Source: Areca catechu
Taxonomy: Eukaryota; Streptophyta; Magnoliopsida; Arecales; Arecaceae
Reading direction: 5' to 3'
DNA: 64,000 nucleotides
NCBI GenBank assembly: GCA_021397845.1
Contig: CM038042.1
Location: 31,034,918 to 31,098,917, forward strand
Made by a program: the position numbers and the translations under genes. Positions 1-10,930 of this stretch are shown in pieces. Each line of letters opens with the position of its first letter. The stretch's first letter is position 1. The notes below the pieces were generated by a model that saw only the letters and a list, made by a program, of their open reading frames with translations, did no database searches and was not told the origin of the DNA.

Positions 1-343
1 GAGTTCTTCCACCCAAATTCTATGAAGATCACTGTCTGGTTGGTAAACCATCTCTTCTCTTTATTTCTATCCTGTTGAAAGTTCAGAGCAAAACCCTAGG
101 TCTGGGAGTTTCTCAACCCCCAGCGATCCGTTACTTCTGAACTACTCTGATAACTTAGCTTCTTCTAAATTGTGCTTTCAATCCTTACCTAGTTTCCATC
201 AACTTAGTTTAACTTTACTTTGAGTCGAAGCCAATTTCTGAAAAAAAAAAAAAAAAGAATTAGTCTTAATTTTACTTCCGCATACGCTTCTTTGTTCTTT
301 TGTTCTGCATCATTTTTGGTATCAGAGCTTTCGTTCTGCATCA
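1..343 (+). repeat. Gypsy A 5' LTR, 3' part only (LTR0)
   Basis: These bases match the last ~340 bp of the five LTR copies downstream (for example from 7303 to 7642), including the poly(A) tract at 241-256 and the terminal GCATCA. The left part of the LTR lies outside the window. As in all other copies, the PBS-like TGGTATCAGAGC (317-328) falls 15 bp inside the LTR end if the second GCATCA is taken as the terminus. If the first GCATCA is the terminus, the LTR ends at 312. Confidence 0.9.
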
Positions 344-390
344 ATTTTGGTATCAGAGCTTTCATTCTGCATCATTTTTGGTATCAGAGC
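344..390 (+). other. Primer binding sites of gypsy A, tandemly repeated
   Basis: After a 4-bp ATTT spacer comes TGGTATCAGAGC (348-359), complementary to the 3' end of plant initiator-Met tRNA, the usual minus-strand primer. A third copy lies at 379-390 and a first at 317-328 inside the LTR end. The three copies are spaced 31 bp because the LTR end plus PBS is tandemly duplicated. Which copy is used cannot be told from the sequence. Confidence 0.85.
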
Positions 391-1275
391 CCTGTCTAGG
401 GTTTCTGTTTTGATTGCTTGTTTGAGTCTCTCTCTTTTTACTTTGTCTGCTCGAAGTAGACTCCCCAGGACATCCGGTCCTAGGAACAAAGCGAGGTGCA
501 AACCTCCTCTTCCCATTCCATGGGGTGTTCCTAGGGCGTGTAGGGGATCCGTTGGGTTATAACTTCGTAGCAGGAATTGTAAACGGGGAAGTGCTCTGTT
601 TTCAGCCCATAATTTCCTTGTTGAAGGAATTATTTCTCACTACAGGTAACTCCAAATTTGGTGATTTTTATTTTGTTGAAACCAGTATAATTGAAACTAA
701 TTTGCATAATTTTCCCATGATTTATTGGTTTCTGTGCGATTTCTGAGAATTAAATTACTGCAACTCTAGTTTTGTGTTCTGCAATCCATTTATTTTTGAG
801 TGTTCATCTCTTAATTCATCTTACGGGCATTTGAGCATCTAAGATAAGGGGAGGAGTTGATAACCTCTCCTTAGCCCAAAACCACCACCCCTTCATTCGA
901 ACCTAAGCCTTTAATCTAAAAATTGATTAGACCTAATTTGTCCTAGTGGGCTAGGGACATCAACAAGTCGGGCCAAGGCTAGTGTTGAGTCAGTTTGTCT
1001 GGTTACTCTGTATGTGCTTTGTACTCAGTGTCTAGAATGGTGGTTCAGGGATTCCATCCCGAAGGGCTTGTGTGCTGGTCCGCCTACCTAGCCAATCTCA
1101 GATTGGTGTCTAGGATTGGCATTCAGGGACCTAACACTCCCCTTACACCTGCCTGGCTGAGTCCTGAGTTACTACAGGCTAGCTTGCCACTCTAATTGGG
1201 CATCTAGTTTGGGCTCTAGGTTTAGTTAGCCCGTAGTCATTCAGTTGAGTCTCATTTTGTGTGTTTGCTTGCATC
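391..1275 (+). other. Gypsy A untranslated leader
   Basis: About 0.9 kb between PBS and the first gag ATG. It carries no long open frame. The part from about 990 to 1190 is rich in short inverted repeats: ACTCAG (1022-1027) can pair with CTGAGT near 1156-1162, enclosing the hairpin at 1083-1114. The same hairpin is recognisable in leaders of the other gypsy and copia families of the window. Confidence 0.7.
1083..1114 (+). promoter_or_regulatory. Conserved leader hairpin, gypsy A copy
   Basis: CCTAGCCAATC (1087-1097) can pair with GATTGG (1101-1106) and CTAGG (1110-1114), leaving a TCA loop and a 3-nt TGT bulge. The same module (a CCTRG-CCAA arm and a TTGG-TGT-CTARG arm) recurs in other leaders. 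No function is known to me; packaging, dimerisation or translation control would be guesses. Confidence 0.5.
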
Positions 1276-2520
1276 ATGTCTACCCGGAATGGAGTGCCCT
1301 ACCAACCTGGTCAAACCCAACCTGATTTAGAGGCCATGGTTAGAGCTCTTACTGAGAGTATGAACAAACTGAGTCAGGATGTGACTACCATTGTTGCCCA
1401 GTTTAAAGAATAAGTCCATGAGGATTTTGCCCAGCTTAGGGATCGAGTCCAAGTGCTAGAGGAACCTAGGCATCGGAATTGGACTCCTGACCCAGATTTT
1501 AATGTGCCTCAACCTCACCCACACCAAGAGCCTAGAAGACCTTTATACCGAGATCCTGAACCTAATCATAGGAGGCCTGACCCAGAACCTGAGGATAGAG
1601 ATGATAGGTTCATTCGGAACATCAAGTAGGATGCACCCACTTTTGATGGTAGCTTAAATCCTAAGGTGTATCATGATTGGGAGGGTGAGATGGACCAGTA
1701 CTTTGAGTGGTATGCCATGTCTGAGGAGAGGAAATTCAAGTTTGCCAAGATGAAATTAATACGTCAAGCTAGGTTATACTGGGGAAACATTGAGCTGACC
1801 ACTAGAAGACGAAATGTAGAGCCCATAACCACTTGGCAGGGTATGAAAGAGAAACTTAGAGACAAGTACCTACCCATTTCATACCAGCAAAATCTGTTAG
1901 ACCAATGACAGACTTTGAAACAAGGGAACCGATCTGTTTCAGACTACATAATCACCTTTGATGAATACCTGATGAGATGTGATGTGATTGAAGCCCATGA
2001 GGTCACTTTGTCTAGATTTAGGGCTGGACTTAGGGAAGATATTAAGAGAGAGTTGTTTCTGAGAGAGGTTACTGACCTAGACCAAGCCTATCAGATTGCA
2101 CTGAACACTGAGAAGTTTCAGAGAGGGCCCATGCCATCTAGGGTTAGTGCCCCAATCCCAAGAAATGGACCTAGCCAGGTTACCCCTAGCAAGCCTAATC
2201 AGGGTATTCCCAACCCTAGGCCCATGGACAAGGGTAAGGCACCTGACACCCAGAGAACCCCTAGTATCGTCTGTTTTAAGTGCCAGAAGCCCGGTCATAT
2301 CTCCAATCAGTGCACAGCCATAGCTTGTTTTAGGTGTCATAAGGTAGGTCATGTTTCTAGCCAGTGCCCTCGTAGATCCCTATATATAGAAGAGGGAGGA
2401 GAAGAGAATTCCAAGCCTAATGAGGAGTTTGAAGAAGAAGTTTATGAGGCCGGAATGAATTTGGTTGATGAGTATGAAGGAGAGGAAGAATCCACTGAGT
2501 CTGACCAATTAGGGGTTGTG
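1276..2520 (+). pseudogene. Gypsy A gag, broken by stops
   Basis: Gag is the structural protein that forms the cytoplasmic virus-like particle and binds element RNA. The ATG at 1276 opens a frame that runs through gag in one phase but is broken by TAA at 1411, TAG at 1627 and TGA at 1906. The N-terminal part is rich in Pro, Arg and Asp. The retrotransposon gag core follows at about 1666-2100 (MDQYFEWYAMSEERKF). Two CCHC zinc knuckles, CFKCQKPGHISNQC and CFRCHKVGHVSSQC, lie at 2272-2367, then an acidic linker. The TAG and TGA are each one transition away from Gln or Trp codons. Confidence 0.9.
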
Positions 2521-3838
2521 AGATGCATCCTGTCCCAGACTAAAGTTCAGGAAGATTGGCGTAGGACTAACATCCTGCAGACTTTCCTTAAACTAGGGGA
2601 TAAGGTATGTAAAATCATCATAGATAGTGGGAGCTGTGTGAATGCCATTTCTACTAGCACTGTCAAAATGTTAGGCTTAACCCCAGTTCCCCACCCCAAT
2701 CCCTATAAGGTTTCTTGGGTAGACTCTACCTTTATACCCATCCAGTCTAGATGTCAGGTCCAAATCCAAATGCAATCCTATCAAGAGAAGATTTGGTGTG
2801 ATGTCTTGCCCATGGGGGTGAGCAGTATAATTCTTGGAAGACCTTGGTTGTATGATCATGATGCCACCCTCTTAGGAAAATCCAACACCTGTGTCTTTAG
2901 TTTCAATGGGAAGAAAATCACAATCCATTCAGTCCCTCCTAAGGACAAGGTAGCTAAAGGAACCAGTAAGGTCAGAGAAATGAAGACTGGAGTGAACCTA
3001 ATTAGTGCCAAGGATCTAGAATAAGAAATTCATAGTGGTTCACCCATTTGGATGTTGACTGCTAAGGAACTTAGGACTCCTACACCCTCAGAGCCTCCTC
3101 AGGAAGTTAAGCCTTTATTAGAAGAATTTGAGGATGTTTTTCCCGAGGATCTGCCAGACCACCTTCCACCTCTTAGGGATATTCAGCATTCCATAGATTT
3201 AGTCCCAAGAGCTACTTTACCCAACTTGCCCCATTATAGGATGAATCCATCTGAGCATAAAGAACTGTAAAAGCAGGTTGGCGAATTGTTGAGGAAGGGG
3301 TTCATTAGAGAGAGTCTTAGCCCTTGTGCAGTCCCTGCACTTCTAACCCCGAAGAAGGATGGCACGTGGAGGATGTGTGTTGACAGTCGTGCCATCAATA
3401 AAATCACAATCAAGTATAGGTTCCCCATCCCTAGACTAGATGACATGCTTGATATGATGGCCGGTGCCATGGTTTTTTCTAAAATTGATCTCAAGAGCGG
3501 CTATCATCAGGTTAGGATTAGACCAGGGGATGAGTGGAAAATAGCCTTCAAGACTAAGGATGGTCTCTTTGAATGGGTTGTTATGCCTTTTGGGTTGTCC
3601 AATGCCCCTAGTACTTTCATGAGGATTATGACCCAGGTACTTAGAGCTTTCATAGGGAAGTTTGTAGTGGTCTATTTTGATGACATCCTGATCTATAGTA
3701 AGACCCCTGCAGATCACCTAGGCCACCTTAGACAAGTCTGTCAAGTTTTGAGGAATGATAGTCTCTACGGTAATCTCAAAAAGTGTGAATTTATGACCAG
3801 TAGGATTATCTTCCTTGGATTTGTTGTAACCCCTGAGC
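2521..3838 (+). pseudogene. Gypsy A pol: aspartic protease and reverse transcriptase
   Basis: The frame continues in phase from gag, as in a single gag-pol polyprotein. The protease active site IIIDSGS has its Asp codon at 2623, and the flap/C-terminal part includes IILGRPWL. Stops at 3022 and 3268 fall in the protease-RT linker. The RT core spans about 3330-3800: MCVDSRAINK, KIDLKSGYHQ, MPFGLSNAPSTF, and the catalytic YFDD at 3673-3684. Just after the RT core a small deletion near 3838 shifts the frame by one, so downstream parts read in frame 2. Protease cleaves the polyprotein; RT makes cDNA. Confidence 0.92.
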
Positions 3839-5437
3839 GTGGCTGCCGATCCTGAAAAGATTAGGTCCATAGTAGAATGGCCAGAGCCGACCAGTGTGCA
3901 TGAAGTCAGAAGTTTCCATGGCTTGGCTACCTTCTATAGGCGATTCATCAAGGGGTTTAGTACCGTAGTTGCTCCTATTACAGATTGCATTAGGAAGGGA
4001 GAATTTCAGTGGACCAAAGCAGCCCATAAAGCCTTCCTAGATCTTAAGGATAGGATGACCCAGGCACCCATTTTAAGACTACCGGACTTTTCAAAGGTAT
4101 TTGAGGTTGCCTGTGATGCTTCAGGAGTAGGTATAGGTGGAGTCCTAAGCCAAGAGAACCATCCCGTAGCATTCTTTAGTGAAAAACTTAATGATGCTAA
4201 GCTTAGGTATTCTACCTATGATAAGGAATTTTACGCGGTAGTGCAAGCTTTGCGTTACTGGAGACATTATTTGCTACCGCAAGAATTTGTGCTGTTTTCG
4301 GACCATGAGGCTCTTAGATTCTTGAATTCTCAGAAGAAGCTTAACCCTAGGCATGCTAAGTGGGTAGAGTATATCCAGTCCTATACTTTTGTTTTGAAGC
4401 ATAAGGCTGGGTCTGAAAATAAGGTAGCTAATGCCCTTAGTCGTCGATCTTTATTATTGAATTCTGTTAGGGCTGAAGTCATAGGGTTTGAGCAAATCAA
4501 AGAAGAATATGAGTCGTGTCCAGATTTTAAGACTGTATACCAGGATCTAACTCAAAGACCATCTAGTGAACATAAGGATTATTCCCTTTTAGATGGCTTT
4601 CTGTTCTTTAAGAATAGGCTTTGCATCCCTAGAACCTCTCTTAGGGAATTCTTGATTTGGGAAACTCATGCTGGAGGTTTAGCTGGCCATTTCAGAAAAG
4701 ATAAGACCACCCTGGCTATTGAAGACCATTTTTTCTGGCCTAGCTTAAAAAAAGATGTAGCACACATTGTGGCTAGGTGTCGGACCTGTGCTGTTGCCAA
4801 ACAGCGAAAACAGAACACCGGCCTTTATACCCCACTCCCTGTCCCAGATCGTCCTTGGCAATATGTGAGCATGGACTTTGTGTTAGGTTTGCCTAAGACC
4901 CAGAGGAGGCATGACTCTATCTGTGTTGTAGTAGACCGATTTTCCAAGATGGCCCATTTCTTGCCTTGTTCCCAAACATTTGATGCGTCTAAGGTAGCCA
5001 CCCTGTTCTTTAATGAGATAGTTCGACTCCATGGCCTACCCAAGACCATTGTTTCAGATAGGGATGTTCGGTTCACCTGCTATTTCTGGAAAATCCTTTG
5101 GCATAAGTTAGGGACGAAACTTAAGTTTTCAACTGCCTATCATCCCCAGACTGACGGCCAAACCGAAGTAGTGAACCGTAGTTTAGGCAATTTGCTAAGG
5201 TGTCTTGTTGGTGAAAATATTAGAAACTGGGATTTGTACTTACCTAGAGCTGAATTTGCATATAATGACTCGGTCAACAGGTCTACGGGTAAGAGTCCAT
5301 TTGAAATTGTGCATGGTTACAAACCCCACACACCTCTTGACCTAGCTCCTTTACCAGTCCACACATGGGTCTCCGAGTCTGCCGAAGTTTTTGCACAGCA
5401 TATAAAGACTTGCATAAAGAAATTCAAGCCAAAATAA
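3839..5437 (+). pseudogene. Gypsy A pol: RNase H and integrase
   Basis: This 532-codon open frame begins in the RT connection (VHEVRSFHGLATFYRRFIKG), continues into RNase H (FEVACDASGVGIGGVLSQ; TYDKEFYAVVQALRYWRHYL; FSDHEALRFL) and then integrase. The integrase HHCC zinc-binding part is ETHAGGLAGHF ... CRTC (about 4660-4795). The DDE core shows the first Asp in MDFVLGLPK (about 4875), the second in IVSDRDVRF (about 5058) and the Glu in QTDGQTEVVNRS (about 5165). RNase H degrades the RNA template and integrase inserts cDNA. A second frameshift near 5405 returns to the original frame. Confidence 0.93.
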
Positions 5438-6063
5438 ATTTAAGTAATGAAACTTATAAGAAATTGGCTGATTCTCAAAGGCGAGTCAAAACTTTTGATG
5501 AAGGAGACTATGTAATGATTAGGTTAAGGCCTGAACGGTTTCCTCCTGGAACCGTTAGAAAGTTACATGCTAGGGGAGCTGGACCATTTAGAGTGGTAAA
5601 GAGAGTAGGATCCAATGCCTATGTGCTCGAGTTACCTCCAAAACTAGGCATTAGCTCCACTTTCAACATTACAGACCTAGTAGAGTATAGGGAGCCAGCT
5701 GTGATTCCTAGTGAGGCTTCTGAACCTAATCCTGCTCTTGAGAGTGAACCTGAACCTGTGTGTCCACCAACAAATTGGCATGTGAGGAAAGAGCAGATTG
5801 AAAAGATCCTGGATGATCAGGTTATCTCTACTCGTAATCGAGGATACCAAAGATACCTGGTCCGCTGGCTAGGAAGGCCAGATTCTGATGACTCTTGGAT
5901 CTCCCGAGAAGAATTACAAGAGCTGGACCCAGACCTCTTGGAGAGATACCAGAGCCAACTTGATCCATACTCGATAGGGTCGAGTTCCTCCCATCCTGGG
6001 AGAATTGGTGCGGGCACCAGACTCAGAAGAAGACTTCAGAGCTCCATCTGGATCTCTGATTAA
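5365..6063 (+). pseudogene. Gypsy A integrase C-terminus and chromodomain
   Basis: The frame resumes after the shift near 5405 with the integrase C-terminal segment (GDYVMIRLRPERFPPGTV) and then a chromodomain-like module at about 5790-5945 (ILDDQVISTRNRGYQ, YLVRWLGRP, DDSWISREEL). A C-terminal chromodomain is the hallmark of chromoviruses and is thought to steer integration to particular chromatin. Lineage within chromoviruses is not assigned. The reading frame runs through the polypurine tract and stops 58 bp inside the 3' LTR (TAA ending at 6063). Confidence 0.88.
5997..6005 (+). other. Polypurine tract of gypsy A
   Basis: TGGGAGAAT directly precedes the LTR start TGGTGCGGGCACCAG. The same CCTGGGAGAAT context precedes the LTR of F (minus strand, 60501-60512), and CCCGGGAGAAT that of B. 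It would prime plus-strand synthesis. It lies inside the pol reading frame. Confidence 0.65.
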
Positions 6064-7642
6064 CCTTGCCCGAAGAATTAGGGTTTTTGGTTTGTAATAA
6101 GAGTTGACTAGATCAACTCAATTTAGCTTGAGTCAACATTACCTGCATTTTATTTTGTTGAGTCATGTTGACGCAGTAGTGGATTAGGGCTTCAACCTGG
6201 GGTGTTACATTTTCTCCCAAGGCCTAGCAAGTGGGCGCCACACTCCCAGCCACACTCCCAGCCATACGCCTGAGTCCAGGGGGCGCCATATCTACATCCA
6301 GCAGCCTTTGGTCCCCACACCACAGATAGCAGCTTCCTTCTCTCATGCGCCAGTTGAGGAGAAATCCACCAGGAGTCCACAAATCAAGGGGGCGGCCCAA
6401 GTCTTTCCCAAAAGAACCAAACTATGAAAGGGAAGAAATTCTCTTGGAGAGAACTTCAAGGAGGCGCCCACTACCTGCCAAAAATATCCAAAACAAAGAT
6501 GGGAAGAGCTTTGACTTAGGGAGGAAGAAAAGGAGGAGTCCAAAAGAGTTGATCCATGGAAGGAAAGAAATCCTCTCTTGAAGACCCAAGCAAGGAGGCA
6601 CCATCTACCTGCCTTTTATAACCCAAATCAAATTTTTTTGGTACCTTGGCCGACCATATGTGTATGGATTATCCTGATTTGTAGATCCCCTCCTTTAGTC
6701 CCACATGGGAAGATGTAAAACCCTACTCCCTTGTAAAGCACTATAAATTAAACCCCTCTTGTAAGTTTAAAGGAATCAGATGAATGAAACCAAATTTTTT
6801 TTAGTGAGCAAACTCTGTGTTTTCTCTCTTCCGCACTTGCATCTAGGTGTTGAGCTCCATGAGGGAGTAAATCCGGGTTCCCCAAGAACCTTGAGGAGGT
6901 GTGAGATCTCCAAAACCCAAACCCTAGGTTAGCCACTCCACTCCCAAATCCTAGCCACCCATCATTCTTTTCTTTCCACCAATCCCTAGCCTATCCAACT
7001 TCTCACGGCCTCTCTCTCCGAGTCCACGCCGACCACCAGCATCTAGCTCCAGTCTGGATACTTCAGATCCAAAGCTCTTTCCAGAGGGAGTCGAATCAGC
7101 CTTCAAGAGAATCCGGATCTCAGCGACATCAGCCTTCAAGTTCTTCGAACTGGTAAATCCTTCCCTGAGTCTCTGAATCCATCACTTGTTTTTCTTCTTC
7201 CCAGATCTTGAGTTCAGGAGAAGCCGACCCAGCCACGAGGCCAGTATTGGAGGATCCATTACGAAGATAGTCGAATCCGAGGATCCAACAATCTGCTCGA
7301 GAGAGTTCTTCCACCCAAATTCTGTGAAGATCACTATCTGGTTGGTAAACCATCTCTTCTCTTTATTTCTGTCCTGTTGAAAGTTCAGAGCAAAACCCTA
7401 GGTCTGGGAGTTTCTCAACCCCCAGCGATCCGTTACTTCTGAACTACTCTGATAACTTAGCTTCTTCTAAATTGTGCTTTCAATCCTTACCTAGTTTCCA
7501 TCAACTTAGTTTAACTTTACTTTGAGTCGAAGCCAATTTCTGGAAAAAAAAAAAAGAATTAGTCTTAATTTTACTTCCGCATACGCTTCTTTGTTCTTTT
7601 GTTCTGCATCATTTTTGGTATCAGAGCTTTCATTCTGCATCA
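6006..7642 (+). repeat. Gypsy A LTR copy 1 (3' LTR of element A)
   Basis: The LTR starts TGGTGCGGGCACCAG at the polypurine tract and ends GCATCA, 1637 bp. The core promoter is TATAAAT at 6742-6748 with CTCTTGTAA at 6756-6764. A poly(A) tract and the PBS-like sequence at 7616-7627 lie near the end. Diagnostic bases (GGGGGCGGCC near 6389, AATCCTAGCCACC near 6948) group this copy with copy 3 rather than its neighbour. Short open frames in it are not shared as protein and are not called as genes. Confidence 0.92.
6742..6764 (+). promoter_or_regulatory. Core promoter in gypsy A LTR copy 1
   Basis: TATAAAT at 6742 is followed 14 bp later by CTCTTGTAA. The same pair recurs in each A copy (TATA starts at 8383, 10024, 11667 and 13309). 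It is also found in the unrelated LTRs B, S1, S2, S3 and G, so it is probably the TATA box and transcription start region. An AATGAAA or AATTAAA a little downstream may serve as poly(A) signal; that is inference. Confidence 0.65.
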
Positions 7643-7646
7643 AAAT

Positions 7647-9283
7647 TGGTGCGGGCACCAGACTCAGAAGAAGACTTCAGAGCTCCATCTGGATCTCTGA
7701 TTAACTTTGCCCGAAGAATTAGGGTTTTTGGTTTGTAATAAGAGTTGACTAGATCAACTCAATTTAGCTTGAGTCTACATTACCTGCATTTTATTTTGTT
7801 GAGTCATGTTGACTCAGTAATGGATTAGGGCTTCAACCTGGGGTGTTACATTTTCTCCCAAGGCCTAGCAAGTGGGCACCACACTCCCAGCCACACTCCC
7901 AGCCATACGCCTGAGTCCAGGGGGCGCCATATCTACATCCAGCAGCCTTTGATCCCCACACCACAGATAGCAGCTTCCTTCTCTCATGCGCCAGTTGAGG
8001 AGAAATCCACCAGGAGTCCACAAATCAAGGGGGTGGCCCAAGTCTTTCCCAAAAGAACCAAACTATGAAAGGGAAGAAATTCTCTTGGAGAGAACTTCAA
8101 GGAGGCGCCCACTACCTGCCAAAAATATCCAAAACAAAGATGGGAAGAGCCTTGACTTAGGGAGGAAGAAAAGGAGGAGTCCAAAAGAGTTGATCCATGG
8201 AAGGAAAGAAATCCTCTCTTGAAGACCCAAGCAAGGAGGCACCATCTACCTGCCTTTTATAACCCAATTCAAATTTTTTTGGTACCTTGGCCGACCATAT
8301 GTGTATGGATTATCCTGATTTGTAGATCCCTTCCTTTAGTCCCACATGGGAAGATGTAAAACCCTACTCCCTTGTAAAGCCCTATAAATTAAACCCCTCT
8401 TGTAAGTTTAAAGGAATCAGATGAATGAAACCAAATTTTTTTTAGTGAGCAAACTCTGTGTTTTCTCTCTTCCGCACTTGCATCCAGGTGTTGAGCTCCG
8501 TGAGGGAGTAAATCTGGGTTCCCCAAGAACCTTGAGGAGGTGTGAGATTTCCAAAACCCAAACCCTATGTTAGCCACTCCACTCCCAAACCCTGGCCGCC
8601 CATCATTCTTTTCTTTCCACCAATCCCTAGCCTATCCCACTTCTCACGGCCTCTCTCTCCGAGTCCACGCCGACCACCAGCATCCAGCTCCAGTCCGGAT
8701 ACTTCAGATCCAAAGCTCTTTCCAGAGGGAGTCGAATTAGCCTTCAAGAGAATCCGGATCTCAGCGACATCAGCCTTCAAGTTCTTCGAACTGGTAAATC
8801 CTTCCCTGAGTCTCTAAATCCATCACTTGTTTTTCTTCTTCCCAGATCTTGAGTTCAGGAGAAGCCGACTCAGCCACGATGCCAGTATTGGAGGATCCAT
8901 TGCGAAGATAGTCGAATTCGAGGATCCAACAATCTGCTCGAGAGAGTTCTTCCACCCAAATTCTGTGAAGATCACTGTCTGGTTGGTAAACCATCTCTTC
9001 TCTTTATTTCTGTCCTGTTGAAAGTTCAGAGCAAAACCCTAGGTCTGGGAGTTTCTCAACCCCCAACGATCCGTTACTTCTGAACTACTCTGATAACTTA
9101 GCTTCTTCTAAATTGTGCTTTCAATCCTTACCTAGTTTCCATCAACTTAGTTTAACTTTACTTTGAGTCGAAGCCAATTTCTGAAAAAAAAAAAAAGAAT
9201 TAGTCTTAATTTTACTTCCGCATACGCTTCTTTGTTCTTTTGTTCTGTATCATTTTTGGTATCAGAGCTTTCATTCTGCATCA
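7647..9283 (+). repeat. Gypsy A LTR copy 2 in tandem array
   Basis: Full-length direct repeat of copy 1 at a 1641-bp period. It is joined to copy 1 by a 4-bp AAAT spacer (7643-7646), with no internal region. Diagnostic bases (GGGGGTGGCC, AACCCTGGCCGCC, GTCGAATTCGAGG) are shared with copy 4. Confidence 0.92.
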
Positions 9284-9287
9284 AAAT

Positions 9288-10926
9288 TGGTGCGGGCACC
9301 AGACTCAGAAGAAGACTTCAGAGCTCCATCTGGATCTCTGATTAACCTTGCCCGAAGAATTAGGGTTTTTGGTTTGTAATAATAGTTGACTAGATCAACT
9401 CAATTTAGCTTGAGTCTACATTACCTGCATTTTATTTTGTTGAGTCATGTTGACTCAGTAGTGGATTAGGGCTTCAACCTGGGGTGTTACATTTTCTCCC
9501 AAGGCCTAGCAAGTGGGCACCACACTCCCAGCCACACTCCCAGCCATACGCCTGAGTCCAGGGGGCGCCATATCTACATCCAGCAGCCTTTGGTCCCCAC
9601 ACCACAGATAGCAGCTTCCTTCTCTCATGCGCCAGTTGAGGAGAAATCCACCAGGAGTCCACAAATCAAGGGGGCGGCCCAAGTCTTTCCCAAAAGTACC
9701 AAACTATGAAAGGGAAGAAATTCTCTTGGAGAGAACTTCAAGGAGGCGCCCACTACCTGCCAAAAATATCCAAAACAAAGATGGGAAGAGCCTTGACTTA
9801 GGGAGGAAGAAAAGGAGGAGTCCAAAAGAGTTGATCCATGGAAGGAAAGAAATCCTCTCTTGAAGACCCAAGCAAGGAGGCGCCATCTACCTGCCTTTTA
9901 TAACCCAAATCAAATTTTTTTGGTACCTTGGCCGACCATATGTGTATGGATTATCCTGATTTGTAGATCCCCTCCTTTAGTCCCACATGGGAAGATGTAA
10001 AACCCTACTCCCTTGTAAAGCCCTATAAATTAAACCCCTCTTGTAAGTTTAAAGGAATCAGATGAATGAAACCAAATTTTTTTTAGTGACCAAACTCTGT
10101 GTTTTCTCTCTTCCGCACTTGCATCCAGGTGTTGAGCTCCATGAGGGAGTAAATCCGGGTTCCCCAAGAACCTTGAAGAGGTGTGAGATCTCCAAAACCC
10201 AAACCCTAGGTTAGCCACTCCACTCCCAAATCCTAGCCACCCATCATTCTTTTCTTTCCACCAATCCCTAGCCTATCCCACTTCTCACGGCCTCTCTCTC
10301 CGAGTCCAGGCCGACCACCAGCATCCAGCTTCAGTCTGTATACTTCAGATCCAAAGCTCTTTCCAGAGGGAGTCGAATCAGCCTTCAAGAGAATCCGGAT
10401 CTCAGCGACATCAGCCTTCAAGTTCTTCGAACTGGTAAATCCTTCCCTGAGTCTCTGAATCCATCACTTGTTTTTCTTCTTCCCAGATCTTGAGTTCAGG
10501 AGAAGCCGACCCAGCCACGAGGCCAGTATTGGAGGATCCATTATGAAGATAGTCGAATCCGAGGATCCAACAATCTGCTCGAGAGAGTTCTTCCACCCAA
10601 ATTCTGTGAAGATCACTGTCTGGTTGGTAAACCATCTCTTCTCTTTATTTCTGTCCTGTTGAAAGTTCAGAGCAAAATCCTAGGTCTGGGAGTTTCTCAA
10701 CCCCCAGCGATCCGTTACTTCTGAACTACTCTGATAACTTAGCTTCTTCTAAATTGTGCTTTCAATCCTTACCTAGTTTCCATCAACTTAGTTTAACTTT
10801 ACTTTGAGTCGAAGCCAATTTCTGAAAAAAAAAAAAAAAGAATTAGTCTTAATTTTACTTCCGCATACGCTTCTTTGTTCTTTTGTTCTGCATCATTTTT
10901 GGTATCAGAGCTTTCATTCTGCATCA
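9288..10926 (+). repeat. Gypsy A LTR copy 3 in tandem array
   Basis: Full-length direct repeat, 1639 bp, separated from copy 2 by AAAT (9284-9287). It shares diagnostic bases with copy 1 (GGGGGCGGCC, AATCCTAGCCACC, GTCGAATCCGAGG), so copies alternate in type. Confidence 0.92.
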
Positions 10927-10930
10927 AAAT

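Noticed and set aside
6203..7611. LTR A starting at TGTTACATTT (6203) and ending at the first GCATCA
   Set aside because: Starting at TGGTGCGGG (6006) agrees with the LTR starts of S1, S3, B and F, with a polypurine tract before it, and S3 has a perfect duplication at the equivalent position.
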